From contig JBBMOA010000017.1 of the NCBI GenBank assembly GCA_037954235.1, positions 20,632,027 through 20,696,026 of the forward strand: 64,000 nt of DNA. The letters are read 5' to 3'. The stretch comes from Aulostomus chinensis. Its lineage: Eukaryota; Chordata; Actinopteri; Syngnathiformes; Aulostomidae. Position numbers and translations under genes: made by a program. The notes under the pieces are model-generated. The model searched no databases. It saw only the letters and a program-made list of their open reading frames with translations, and was not told the origin of the DNA. Positions 12,701 through 24,094 of the stretch are shown here, piece by piece (the stretch's first letter is position 1; each line of letters begins with the position of its first letter).

Positions 12701-15700
12701 GTCTTCAGCTAGTATAGCTAGCCAGGACTCCAATTACCAGTCTTCAATTTCTGAGCGTTTGTCTGAGAAGAGGCGCATTCAGGGAATAAATGGTAACAAT
12801 AAGACTGAGTTTGGCAAGAGACCAGTAGGACTAAGACGTAGTACTGGGAGATGTGGCTCCACGGACCTAAGTGACGACCCTCAGAGCTCCAGTCTGCCTT
12901 ACTCTGATCAGGAATCTAACACCTACCAGACCCGCAAAAAATACACAGTGCCCCTTCAGAAAGAGGATGGCAAAAGCTCCAGGGTGTCCCAGACTTTGAA
13001 CCGTGCCAACAGCTTGTCAGCACCAAGACCCACCAGGGCGTCTATTCTTCGGCGAGCTCGCCTTGGCGAGGCCTCAGACAATGAGAACACAGAGACGGAC
13101 AGGATACCCCAGGAGGCGAGCAATGTTCCAGCAAAGCAGCCTCAGGAACCCAAGAAACTTTCCAAGTGGGATATGCTGGCAATGCCTCGAAAGCGGACCA
13201 GCTCGTTCAACACGCCCAGCGACACCGAGGCCTCTTCCACCCAGCAGTGGACGGGCAGGAGCACAGGAGTCGCCAGCCGCACAGAGTCTGGCAGCAGGGG
13301 GGCAGCTTCGGGACAGAAACCTGGAGAACGCCAGCAGAAATCAGCAAACAACAAGACCCCAGTCACTCGTGGACGTTCCAGCAGTGCCAAATATACAAGC
13401 AGCACATCAAGTGAGTTTAACCAGCCCATGTCTCTGAGCACCATTTCTGTGTATTTATGCATTCGCAGTGAAGCCGCTCTCCTTGATAAAGGAGTGAGCG
13501 CACCTGGATTGGAGCATTAAAAATGAGCCAAATCCCAGACTCATGATGTGATACCTTTTGTCAACAGTAATTATAGTGTCACGATGCAGTGATTCAATGA
13601 TTTTTACAACCAATTAGACATTGCTGGACTGTTAATAAATGCAACATCATGATGAATCTGTAACTGAAGAGGAAGAAAAACCCTACAAAGGAAAAATGCA
13701 CTGCATTGTCCTTTTTCAGTTTTACAGAATTTTATTATTGAGATGAAACAGTGTGTAATTTTAGCTTAATGGCTCTTCAACAAACAGATACCAACTTGGC
13801 AAAATACTAAATGAGCACTCTGACTATAACTCCAGCTGTTTCAATAAAAATATTGGGGCCATTATATAAATGACACATCCTGAGAGGACATATCACAACA
13901 ATATTGACTAGCAATATTTTGTCCCACATTGATTAAATTTCCCACATGGCACATAGAATGAGCTGCTGAATTTAATGACAGATTGATCAGGAGCTGCTTC
14001 CAAATACTGAGTCTTTGAAAATATGTGTTTGGAAGATGAAAATGTTGGTGCCATGAGGAAGAATGCTTTGCCCACTGTGTCTCCTTGCTAATGATAAAGC
14101 TAACTTGATAAAGTTTCATGTTGGAAGGGAACTGACTCTGGACCTTTTTTTAATAACATTATAACACTTACAATCATACAACAATACCTTTTTAATAAAA
14201 TTGTATTTCTACTCTTGTGTGTTTTCATAGACTGTGCAATTGTATGAAAACACTGTTCAGCATATTGCAGTCGTGCTGTGACGATATCGTGGCTACAGTG
14301 CTGTTCCCAGTTACGTACTGTGGAAGTAAACAGTTGCTCATTTCAGTTTCTAAATAATTTCGGATCCGATCTTATTAAACAAGAATCAACATTTTTCAGT
14401 GTAAAGCATGAGCACTTCCACAGCACCTTTTCTGTCTCTTGTTCTTGGCAATAATTTGGGGATCACATGTGTGGAACTGGTGATTTTTCTGGGGGTGTAC
14501 TTTCATGGTATTTCTTTTTCTCTCTCATTATCTTTTCTCCTCTCTCCTCATCCTCTGAAAAACTAAAACCAATTCACGGTGCCAAGGCTCCAGGAGACGG
14601 CAGAAAGGCTCAGACTATACTTCTACCTCAGATGAGGAGTACGACTCAAATCAGAGCACTCCTAAACACAAACGCTCCCAACCTTCCTCAGCTTCCCACA
14701 CCCCACGCCATCAGCCTCGGCCTCAGCAGGCGGTCCAGCTAAAACCCAACAGCAAAGATTCTGAGGAGGAGAACCCAGAGGGAGACGCCTTCCACAGTTG
14801 GTCCTCCCACAGTGCTGAGATCGCACGGTGAGACCAGAGACCTGTTGGGTTGAGTAATATAGTCGATCACATCACGTCACTTTGTCTTGCAGAAAATGTG
14901 GTTCTGTATCTGAGGCACTTATTTAACAGCTTTTCATGAAGAGTATTTGTTTCACACTGAAACGACAGTAACACATTTGACTCCTCAGTCTTGATACTTT
15001 TGATACTACTAGATAATCATTGTAGTGGTACTGTGAATTCCAGGACCCCCTATGGTCACGCTGCAAAAAGATGGTTTCAGGTTGATTAGGCGACACTGCT
15101 GTCTCTGTTATTTACTCTGTCACTGTTATAGAGGCCTAAGTTAACTTTATTCGAGCAAGTTGAAATCTTCTTAATAAAATATATAGACTAAGTAAGCAGA
15201 AAACAAGTTGGAAAGACATTTTTCGTATGTTCCCTCTCTGGTAGGTTGAGCCAGGACCTGGCTAAAGACCTGGCTATCTTGGCCCGAGAGATCCATGACG
15301 TGGCAGGTGAAGGAGATGCACAGATGTCTGCGGCAGAGAGCATTGCACCCGTCTCCACGGTGACCGCTCACGAACAGGTACATCAGTTGTTCCTGCCAGG
15401 CCTGTTGCTACTTGTCAGTGTCTTAACCACGGGAAAAAGGGTTGTTTATGGACATAGTTCGTCCTAATTCTTCATCGAGGAAATGAACACGCTGTAGTTG
15501 CATCAATCGGCCAAAAGATAAAACGTCCCTCTAAATCCTTCGCTCTGATCCTCTAATCTTTAAGTAAGACAGAAAACTCTCTATTTTATCATTGTTTTTT
15601 GTTCTTTTTTTATACTGTGAAGTTGCTTTACTTTTTACTTTGGCTACCAACATCTGGTGCAGTTACAAAGATAACATCCAATTAATCACCTGTTTAGGTA

Positions 15701-16949
15701 TCTGTCTCTCCGATAACTAAGTCTACTTGTGTCGCAGCTGGTTCCACGTGTTCCTGAGGCTGGATTAAACTGTCACAGAGTCCCCCCAAGTTCCTCATCA
15801 GCAGTGGAACCTGACCAGAACTCAAGTGACCATGAGGAGAGCTCCAGGCAGAGAGCTAGCAGCAGAGAGGAGGTCTGACATAAGATACTGCTTCCCTAAT
15901 TTTTTAAATGGCTGATCCTAGCAGGAGCTCACCATGGAGTATTTGATCTTCCCTGCAGGCGGACAATATGATGTTGAATCCTGTGTCTCAGGTCATAGAG
16001 GCCATCAGAGAGAACACCGAGGAACTTGCAGACAAAATAAAGTAAGATGCATATTTATACAGACGTTGTTCATGTGTTTAATGGAGGCTTGAAAAAGGAC
16101 TTTATTGGTCCTGTCTGATGACCAGACTTCCCTTAGCCAGTAATCTTATTGAATTAGTGCAACCGAGTTAGTCGGCGCACAAACGGCTCACATGAGACAT
16201 AATCTTCAGAAGAGATTACATGCAGAAAAACATTGCTACTTGCACATTATGTGGTGAGATCTTTACTTTATAAAGTAAAAGAAGAAAAACGTACAACATT
16301 GCATATCTTGATCTGGTTTCCTGTTCAGCGCAGCAGTGTTTTGGATGCACTGAGAAGATTTCTAAAACAAATGAATCTGTCGCCGTGTGAACAGGGTGCT
16401 GTTTCAGGACAGGATGGATGTTTGGCAAGAAATCGAGGCCAAGGTTAATTCTGACAGTGATGCTCCTGTTGTCAAAACTTCCAGCAAGGTTGGTGATAAC
16501 TTTTACTAAATTCCCCCCCCCCAAAAATGGCAACTAATGCAAGTTCTCACCAAGTCAGTTGTGTATTTCAGGAAATCACCTCCATTTTGAAAGAACTCAG
16601 GAGAGTTCAAAGACAACTAGAGGGTAAGTCACTCTAGAAAGGAGATTATGAAGTCAAATCATAATGGTAATAATTATAATGATAATAGTAATACTGAATT
16701 TGGTATAATAGTAAACTAACAACTACCTTTTCTTTTTATCCAGTCATTAACACGGTCATGGAGCCCAGTGGGCAGCTTGATGCCAACAAGACCTCGGTGT
16801 CTGGGGGTCGGACCTCCAGAACATCATCCTCCCAAGACTGGAGGACAGTCCACTCGGCCTCCAAACGAGGAGGTGGTCGGAGGCCCAGTGAGAGTCTCAG
16901 GAGAGCAGCCGTGACACCAGAGGATGTCAGACAGGGATATTTGGTGTGA
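48..16949 (+). CDS. cep170b: Centrosomal protein 170B (CEP170B), 18 coding exons, 1625 aa
   Basis: Microtubule- and centrosome-associated FHA protein of the CEP170 family. Exons: 48-152, 2700-2789, 3481-3559, 4241-4299, 5338-5494, 8548-8676, 9301-9786, 9864-10786, 10972-11124, 11537-11675, 11797-13410, 14587-14827, 15245-15377, 15738-15872, 15959-16041, 16395-16488, 16572-16623, 16744-16949; they total 4878 nt and all phases match. The first exon begins at about 15 after a splice acceptor, so an upstream non-coding exon lies outside the window. The start is ATG at 48 (MSVTSWFLVSSSG). The FHA domain spans about residues 15-100, with VGRDD, SRSVDKQHAV and LGSLNGTFVND. The middle is long, Ser/Pro/Arg-rich and probably disordered; it keeps family blocks such as LYGQPSWWGEDE, REPSYFEIPTKE, QSHASFTIEFDE, DAGTYTIET and RPTRASILRRARLG. 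The C-terminus (AREIHDVAGEGD, NPVSQVIEAIRENTEEL, EITSILKELRRVQRQLE) matches the conserved CEP170 C-terminal region. The middle blocks resemble CEP170B more than CEP170, and pld4 lies next door as in human. Human CEP170B is about 1.59 kaa. The acceptor at 14587 (AAG) is the weakest splice site but the only in-frame choice. Confidence 0.95.
153..2699 (+). other. cep170b intron 1
   Basis: GT at 153 and CAG ending at 2699. I see no coding exon, RNA gene or recognisable transposon in it; the short ORFs have no family resemblance. Confidence 0.7.
3560..4240 (+). other. cep170b: U12-type AT-AC intron in the FHA-coding region of cep170b
   Basis: The intron begins ATATCCTTTT at 3560, an exact minor-spliceosome AT-AC donor, directly after TTC GGT TAT G. 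It ends AC at 4239-4240, and exon 4 then reads AT GCT CAC GTG TAT. Joining G with AT restores the Asp of the family block RFGYD and continues HVYILEKSQHKVPEEALK, as expected for CEP170 proteins. A U12-like branch site, TCCTTTAAC at 4221-4229, puts the branch A (4228) 12 nt from the intron end. No GT-AG pair at this junction gives the conserved protein. Confidence 0.92.
3680..3713. repeat. (TG)16 microsatellite in the cep170b U12 intron
   Basis: A pure TG dinucleotide run of about 33 bp within the AT-AC intron, more than 500 nt from its branch site. Confidence 0.95.
5495..8547 (+). other. cep170b intron 5
   Basis: A 3-kb phase-1 intron, with donor gtaaat at 5495 and acceptor TTTTTAG ending at 8547. 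No coding block, structured RNA or repeat family was recognised. Confidence 0.65.
10787..10971 (+). other. cep170b: GC-AG intron of cep170b
   Basis: The donor is CAG followed by GCAAGT at 10787, the usual context of the rare GC-AG class. The acceptor is TGACAG ending at 10971. Joining gives ...NKIDQ followed by VFGVVASPE, matching the conserved KMIDQVFGVLESPE stretch of CEP170B. The next nearby GT would not keep this junction. Confidence 0.85.
13411..14586 (+). other. cep170b intron 11
   Basis: Phase-1 intron, gtgagt at 13411. The reading frame stays open for another 36 codons past the donor (to 13520), so a naive ORF overshoots the exon. The rest is AT-rich with no recognisable feature. Confidence 0.7.
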
Positions 16950-18545
16950 GATCAGTCCTGCCTCACTCACTCAGGTGCTGGCCCCTGCAGAAAAATGAAC
17001 CCTCCAGGGGGGGAAATGAGATTTGTAGCGTCCTCCACATCAATCACACACACACAGCTGACCCAGTGTAATATACTGTCCAATCTGCACCAGACGCTGG
17101 TAAACTAGACGTGGTGGGAGGCCTTCATGACAGATGATGATTTAATGAAGGGCCACGACGCTTCAGTGGGTCTGTTCCACTGCTCATGTACCCCAAAAAC
17201 TGTACTTGATCATCTTTGTCCGCCAATGATACGACCAACTTAAGCTCACTCAAATGACTTTGTTAATTTGAAAACCATCCTGAGCGTGATCCCCTCAGGG
17301 AAATCTACCCAGAAATGTTTGTCTCCAGTGATTAAATGACATTTTTGATAAAATATTAGTTCAGAGATATTTGAAAATCAGCTTGCAGGTCTGTATATTC
17401 TCTGCTGTATTGTATATGTTTTTTGCCCATTTTCCACATTGTTGACCAGATCTTTGAAATGAATGTATTAACTATTTATTAGGAGTCTATTTTGTGGTAT
17501 TTTGGGAGAGAGAGAGAGAGAGAGAGAGAGAGTCTGTAGATTCAAGTGCCAGACCAGTTCATGTTAAATTAAAGCCAGTTTTGTGTAACTGCATAGGTAC
17601 TCCGTCCAGGCCCGCCTCACTACGTTGACACCATCTATTCTGTCCAGCTGGAGGTCGGAAGTCCCTCTGGAACATGTGAGAATAGGTCTGAAAAATAATT
17701 GTGAAACCCCAGCATTCCTGCCCCCCCCCCCCCCCGACACTCGTGTCAAACACATCTGACTCGAAGGTTGCGGCCGCAGAGTGCAGTTTGCTGCTCAGTC
17801 ACAGACACAGAACAGGAATGAGGTATCGTGTGCAGCTGAGACGCAGTATTTTTACTTCTGACCACATTACAACAAATCCAAACACTATCAGAGCACTGCA
17901 GGAAGAGTTTATTTCAACAGAGTCACAAGATCACTTCTGATGAGTCCTCACGTGAGAGAAATTCACTCTATAGATAGTGCAACTTTAGTCTATCTTCATT
18001 TGTGACATGATCTAGTTGAGTAAAGGTTCTACAAATGACCTGTTTGATTTGCACTACAACTTTTTTTATGCTGCAAACCTTCTCAGTCCTGTCATAGACT
18101 GATGCAGGGAAGAAGGTTGCCGTGTGCACCAGCAAGTTTTTGTTCCTCTCCTCAGGCCAGGTTGTACACGAGTCGTGATTGTAAAGTTCCTGTAAAAGTG
18201 CCACAAACCTGCACGGGAGCACTTGTCACGCAGCCGTGTTCAGTGGTTGTTTACCAGCTTGTGTGGGGAAAAAAAAAATGGAATGTTTGTCGCTTTTGAA
18301 TCCCCTTAAAGAGTCGCTGCTATTCATCTTCTGTGGGATGTTTGTTTTAATTTATCTAAATCAAAGCTAGATTAGTCAAAAAAGATGACGTGTCTGATTT
18401 AGGGGGTGTCCCTCTTCTGTTTCTTTCATGTAAATGTGTATGGACTTTTCGGTCTTATCAGTCGGTGTTTATGTTTGGTTAGTTGTGTATTTCGTTACAC
18501 GATTCTTTGTTTTATTTTGAAATAAATTACACTAGCAGATGAGTT
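16950..18545 (+). other. cep170b: cep170b 3' UTR with poly(A) signal
   Basis: Non-coding stretch after the TGA at 16947-16949. It contains a (GA)n run near 17505-17532, a C-run near 17721-17736 and AATAAA at 18521-18526 in AT-rich sequence, the best candidate polyadenylation signal before pld4. The ORFs in it do not resemble proteins. Confidence 0.6.
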
Positions 18546-18873
18546 TTGTTTTCCTTGATTTTAATAACACTATTTACATGCTGTTCTATGGCTCAAAAAG
18601 CTGAAATGAAAGCGAAAATGGGAAGTTGGCAGTGATATGTTAGAACCAAGAAGCATCGTGTCACTGAAAGCTGGATGGAAGAAGCACATCTGTTGAGCTC
18701 TTTCTCGCTGAAACTCCTGCCCCTGCTTTGCTGTGTGTAAGTTGGTTTTCCTCTTAATTCCTTATTCAACAGTTGATTTAAATAATTGAAATTATCAGAG
18801 ATCCGTATTGTTCATCTGTTGTTGTTGTTTTTTTTTTTTTAAGAGTCTGTAACAGGTAAACCGTTAGAAGAAA

Positions 18874-18924
18874 ATGACCTCCATGTATAAAAGCCTTCAT
18901 GACAATTATGTTTCAAATAAAACG
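18874..18924 (+). other. pld4: Predicted first coding exon of pld4, with a YxxL-type sorting motif
   Basis: ATG at 18874 opens 17 codons ending ACG before gtagga. The acceptor TGATAG ends at 19011, and the next exon (AGG TCA ACG AGC TGT GTG) continues in phase 0 straight into the membrane helix. In that frame an in-frame TAG lies exactly at the acceptor, so the protein cannot extend further upstream in the same exon. Residues 5-8 (YKSL) fit the Y-x-x-hydrophobic endolysosomal sorting signal. Confidence 0.7.
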
Positions 18925-21900
18925 GTAGGAACACGCCAGACACACATCATGATTGTGTGACATCATTCTGTTAGCGTATGAGTTGTTTCACATCAGTCCT
19001 CATGTTGATAGAGGTCAACGAGCTGTGTGGCGTTAGCTGTGGTTTTGGGCTGTCTGACGGTTCTTGGGATCCTGCTGGCCATCTCTGTGCTGGAGAGACC
19101 ACGAGCCCCCCAAAACCAAACCCTCCCGCGGGACACAGATGAGAGCAACGTCTCCACAGATCAGTGCAGGTGAAGTTGTATTTATCTTGACTAAGTGCGA
19201 TATTCAGAGTTAGCAGTCGGAGTGATGAACCTCAGCCAACTCTGGAGCTCATCTCAGTTTCACGGAGCTTTGCAGAGTTTCCTTATCCGACCAGCCTGCA
19301 GTATAAAAGGTACCATAATCAGCTGCTGAATTTATACCATAAACCAGCAGAACCAGGAAGTTGGGCCTCCATATCATTTAAAAAAACATGATTTGTTGGG
19401 CACCCAGGTCGTGTAATGGGGTATTGCCTGAAGTTAACGCCTGGACTTTTTAAAATTTTAACGAAAAGAAAACTGAAGTGATGGTGTTTGGTCCCAGTGG
19501 CTCCTGTGAACCTCCCCCTATTGACTTGGGCCCCTTGGCACTGTATGTGAGGCCAACTGCTTCAAACTTGGGGTTTAAGATGGACAGTGATTTCAAACTA
19601 GATGGTCAAATAGGTGCAGTGGTGAAGTCCAGCTTCTTTCTTCTGAGGCAGTTAGCAAAAGTGAAGCCCTTTCTTGCACGAGAGCATTTTGAGACATCAT
19701 GCCTTCATCACGTCTCGGCTTGATTATTGCAATGCACTTTGTTTTGGAATCAGCCAGTCTTCCCTCTCACGTCTCCAGTTGGTACGAAATGCTGCGGCTC
19801 GACTTTTAACTGGAGCACGTAAGAAGGAGCACATCACGCCCGTTCTGGCCTCCCTCCACTGGCTGCCTGTGCACTTCAGGGTTCATTTTAAGATTCTTTT
19901 ATTTGTTTTTACATCCTGAAATGGTCTCACCCCCCCCCCCCCCCCCCTTACCTCTCTGAGCTGCTTCACCCTCATGCTCCTGCTCGGTGCCTCGGGTCAG
20001 CTGATCGGCTGCTCCTGGAGGTACCGAGGTCTAAGCGGAAGCTCAGAGGGGATAGAGCCTTTTCTGTTGCTGCTCCCAAATTATGGAACGATCTGCCTTT
20101 GCACATCAGACAGGCTTCTTCACTGTCCATTTTTAAAACTCATCTTAAAACCCATTTTTATTCCTTGGCTTTTGACCCAGCATGAGACTTTGCTCTTGTT
20201 TTATTATTTTTATTGTTTTTCACATTATTATTATGTTTTATGACTATTTATGTCCAGCACTTTGTTTTCAGCTGTGGTTGTTTTTAAAGTGCTTTATAAA
20301 TAAAGTTGAGTTGAGTTGAACTGGTCCATCAGAACGTCTGACCACCAGTGGCTGGATTACATCAGTAATGTGACAAAAGTGTATTCTAACCTTTTTCTCG
20401 ACATTTAAATTAATCTTCATTTATCAATTCACTCTTGACATGTAACATTTAAAAATAAACTTCCACCTTTTTTTTTTTTTTTTTGAATTATTGAATTATG
20501 AGACAGAACTAGCGAGTGCTCACACATAAGCCAAATAATATCACTTTTGAAGATAAAAGTTTTGGTTTGGATGCAGCTGACTACCATGTTAAAATTACAA
20601 AAAATTCTTTAAAAAAATACACACGCTACCTGTTCAACAGCAAATTCTGTTGTTTTTTTTTCTAGAATCAGAATCTTTTTTATTGACGTGGTGTTATCTT
20701 TAACAATAAAGTTACATTATCATTCTGAGTTGTGATGTCTACGATGGGATTTTCTGCTTAACTTGGGTGGAACATTAAAAAAAAAATTCGATTCCAGGTG
20801 AAATCAAAGTTAACTTTAAAAAATAAATGACAATCTATCATCTATTCATATCATTCACTTCCGAACTACACAAAATAAACTACCTCTCATTTAAAAAAAA
20901 AAAAAAAAAGATACAAAACTTTACCGTGAATTGTAAAAGTACTGCCCATGTTGCCGGTCCTCGATCCTAGGATCGGTAAAGGATAATGGGATTGAACTGT
21001 TGGATCTACAGTTCAGCATTTGATGGGAATGTCAGACTAAACTAAACATGGATTTTGATCACTGCAGTTCTTTTTTTTTTTTAATTTTTAAACAATTTTA
21101 ATAAGACATTTGAATGATGTGATTTTCAAAATAAAGCTTACTTTTGTAGACTAAATGCTCTCTCGTCAATCTTTACCCTGCAGCATGGCCCTTGTGGAGA
21201 GTATTCCTCAGCATGTGAAATATGAGGCCAATGCAACGTTTGGGATCCCTTTGGAAAACGCCTGGAAAGAGCTTATCTCCATGGCAACGAGAGAGTTAGA
21301 AGTTGTGTCTTTTTACTGGACTTTAACTGGGGAAGACATCAACGTGAACTCTTCTTCTGATGTACCTGTGAGTCTTCAACAAAAGATGAAAAGGAAAAAA
21401 AAAAACACTTGAAAACGCTGTCATGTTGATGAACATGTCTACTTCCTGTAGGGGAGGGAAATCCTGGAGCAACTTGGCGCTCTGCCCTCCAGGAATGTGT
21501 CTGTCCGACTGTTGACCAGCGTCCCCTCCATCAGAACCAACTCAACTGATTTAAAGAGCTTAAAACAGAAAGGTGTGGGACAGGTTCTCGTTCTCTGCCC
21601 CCTGATTTGATTTGCTGGTCTTTGTTGTCACCGCCATCTTGACTGTCTTTTATGGTCGTCTGCAGGAATTCAGGTGAGGGAGGTGAACTTTGGGCGCCTG
21701 ACAAAAGGAGTTCTCCACAGCAAGTTCTGGATAGCTGACAGAAAACATGTGTTTATTGGTAGCGCCAACATGGATTGGAGGGCTCTGACGCAGGTACGCC
21801 AGAGATCTACGAGCACGGGTGCTTATTTTCAACACCGGCATCTTAAATGTTCCTTTGATGGTGCAGGTGAAGGAGCTGGGAGTGGTGTTCTACAACTGCT

Positions 21901-23046
21901 CTAGTCTGGCAAAAGACCTCCACAAGATCTTCCTGTCCTACTGGGCGATGGCACAGGCCAACAGCACCCTACCAGAGCCCTGGCCTCCACAGTATGACAC
22001 TACTATCAATAAACATCACCCCCTGCTGGTGGAAGCAGATAACGTCTCCAGCCGTATTTACCTTGCTGTGAGTTCCTGAGGTTTCCTTCCTCCTCCTTTT
22101 TTTTTTTTTTTTCCAGGATACACTCACTGTGTTTGTATTTGTGGTGGATTTATTCTCTGTACTTGTGTTTTCAGGCTTCGCCACCATCATTCTGTCCTCC
22201 ATCGAGGACTCAGGATCAAGAGGCCATTATTTCCAGTATCTCTGAGGCTCAATACTTTGTTGATGTCGCTGTCATGGAGTACTTCCCCACCACACGCTTT
22301 GAAAAGCCTCAGAGGTGACCCCAAATTAAAGTGTTTGCATCAATCTATGAACCTCTATTACTTTATTCCCTCGCATTACATTCTTGAACAGATACTGGCC
22401 CTTCATCGATGACGCCATCAGGACGGCTGTTTTTGAAAGGAACATCAAGATACGAATGCTCATCAGCTGTGGGCGGGACACTGATCCAGCAATGCTGCCC
22501 TTCCTCAAATCCCTCGCCTCCATTGACAGCCTTCATCCACATAGCAGCATTCAGATAGTAAGACTCGACATGGAGTCATGACAAAACACACGTTTTTACC
22601 AAAGGCTTTTGTTATTTAAATGCCGTTCACATTTCAGAAGTTGTACATCGTGCCTGTTGGGAACCACTCCGATATTCCATTTTCCAGAGTCAACCACAAT
22701 AAATTCATGGTGACTGATAAAGTGGCCTACATTGGTGAGTAGCAGATTATCTGGGATTGTTATTTATCCATGTTCATTCGTAAATTGTTTCTGAGGCAAA
22801 TTGTTACATGTGATTTGGTTAATCATTGACGACTTGTGAACAGGTACCTCCAATTGGGCGGGAGACTACTTTCTGACCACGGCTGGAATCAGTCTGGTGG
22901 TTTCCCAGCATGCCCCACACTCCGTATGGAAGACCAAGGCCCTTCAGGGCCAGCTTAGGGAGGTGTTTGAGAGGGACTGGCGCTCTGAGTATGCAGTGCA
23001 CCTCGCTGATCTTGGCCACCTCCCAGACTGCAACCTATCAAGATGA
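18874..23046 (+). CDS. pld4: Phospholipase D family member 4 (5'-3' exonuclease), 10 exons, 482 aa
   Basis: PLD3/PLD4-type enzyme. In mammals these are endolysosomal 5'-3' single-strand nucleases that limit nucleic-acid sensing through TLRs, despite the phospholipase name. Exons: 18874-18924, 19012-19169, 21184-21367, 21452-21572, 21666-21793, 21867-22067, 22175-22314, 22392-22557, 22638-22734, 22844-23046; total 1449 nt, all phases consistent. Short cytoplasmic tail MTSMYKSLHDNYVSNKT, then a signal-anchor helix at about residues 22-44 (type II topology), then a lumenal catalytic part. HKD motif 1 is H189-S-K191 with D196 followed by IGSANMDW. HKD motif 2 is H403-N-K405 with D410 followed by IGTSNWAGDY. 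Conserved VMEYFPTTRF and IVPVGNHSDIPFSRVNH blocks are present. Human PLD4 has 506 aa. PLD4 rather than PLD3 is chosen because cep170b is adjacent. Exon 1 is inferred from frame, splice sites and position, and is less certain than the rest. Confidence 0.93.
19455..20327 (+). mobile_element. 5'-truncated, decayed L2-type LINE (3' end of reverse-transcriptase ORF plus tail)
   Basis: Frameshifted coding remnants read KTEVMVFGPSGS, LGFKMDSDFKLDGQIGAVVKSSFF and RQLAKVKPFL, then SRLDYCNALCFGISQSSL, RLQLVRNAAARLLTG, HITPVLASLHWLPV and FSVAAPKLWNDLPLHIRQA. This is the typical C-terminal tail of fish L2/CR1-clade LINE polyproteins. The 3' end is TGCTTTATAAATAAAG followed by TTGAG repeats, characteristic of fish L2. 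It lies in sense in pld4 intron 2. It is interrupted by a frameshift near 19680 and by a C-run at 19928-19949, so it is inactive. Confidence 0.85.
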
Positions 23047-23059
23047 TAACACGACACAT

Positions 23060-23061
<2 letters not shown>

Positions 23062-23124
<63 letters not shown>
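23062..23124 (+). repeat. (GT)31 microsatellite in the pld4 3' UTR
   Basis: Pure GT repeat starting 15 nt after the pld4 stop codon (23044-23046) and upstream of the poly(A) signal, so it would be transcribed as (UG)31. Confidence 0.95.
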
Positions 23125-23125
<1 letters not shown>

Positions 23126-23346
23126 CATTCATTATCTTAGAACCAGACAGCTGATGAGGACATGGCTGGCAGAACCTCTGATCCACAAAAATCCAACCAT
23201 GTAGTTGATTTGGGCAATAAGATGTACTGAGCTTGTATTTACACTTCCATGCACGTCATGCTAATCATGCCTTGTTGTATTATCATTCTCCAGTTTTGAG
23301 CTTAAGATCTGAATGACTGATGACTGAACATGTTGTAAAATTATGA

Positions 23347-23352
23347 AATAAA
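23347..23352 (+). terminator. pld4: pld4 polyadenylation signal AATAAA
   Basis: AATAAA about 300 nt after the pld4 stop codon, the first canonical hexamer downstream. Confidence 0.7.
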
Positions 23353-24094
23353 CTTTAGAATAACCAAAGAGTCGGCCTCAGTATTCATCATGAGAAACTA
23401 AAAGGGCAAAAGGAGAAATTTGTAACTGCTATTTTCATCAAGAAGGATAGAGGTGGTGTGACTGGCTCAACCATTGTGGATTTAGATTCATTTGGCTTGC
23501 TAATTATGATAGTTGATTTTGGTGTAATACTGTATGTAGATGACATCATGCCTCACATCGACAGGGATGCCAAAAGAAGGGGGATTTAGGGAGAAATTCT
23601 GCTGGACTACAACTGACAAAGGCACTCAAAACATATTAAAATATGATGCTATACACCTCATTGGTTCCAATTTCAAGTGTTTTCCAAGCATTTACTTTCA
23701 AACAGTCTTCACAGGAAACTGCAGTTTTGACGTAATCTGATTGCTGGGGTTTTTCTGAAACAAGATTATATTATCTTAAATACTATCCCTTTGGTCTCCC
23801 TGAGATACTTCTTGTTAGGAGATTATGCCCTCCAGTAAACGTAATGAGATGTTTTTGACCAGAAATTAGATGAATACACTCGGCAAAACTGTTTTTGAAG
23901 TTTTTATGTGCGCTTACGTTCGTTGTCTCTGGTTGTCACTCCCCTCCCTGAAGGTAGATGGCGGTGTAGGACAGCCTGAGCTCCCCGTTCAAGGCGCGGG
24001 GCGGGGCTTCCGGTAGTGAAGAACCTACGTGTGCTTCATACCAGTTAGCTTGCGGCGAGTGAGTTAACGCTACAGTAGAATATAAGTTACAAAC
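23353..24094. other. pld4-srp14 intergenic region and srp14 promoter/5' UTR
   Basis: No gene. The last 150 nt, near 23985-24065, are richer in GC and CpG (for example GGCGCGGGGCGGGGC), unlike the AT-rich surroundings. This suits a TATA-less housekeeping promoter for srp14. Confidence 0.5.

Noticed and set aside
13411..13520. Extension of the large cep170b exon to a stop at 13518-13520
   Set aside because: A good GTGAGT donor lies at 13411, and the homologous protein continues with the RRRQKGSDYTSTSDEEY block at 14587.
19478..20243. Possible host gene in pld4 intron 2
   Set aside because: The reading frames are the decayed C-terminal tail of an L2 LINE, broken by frameshifts.
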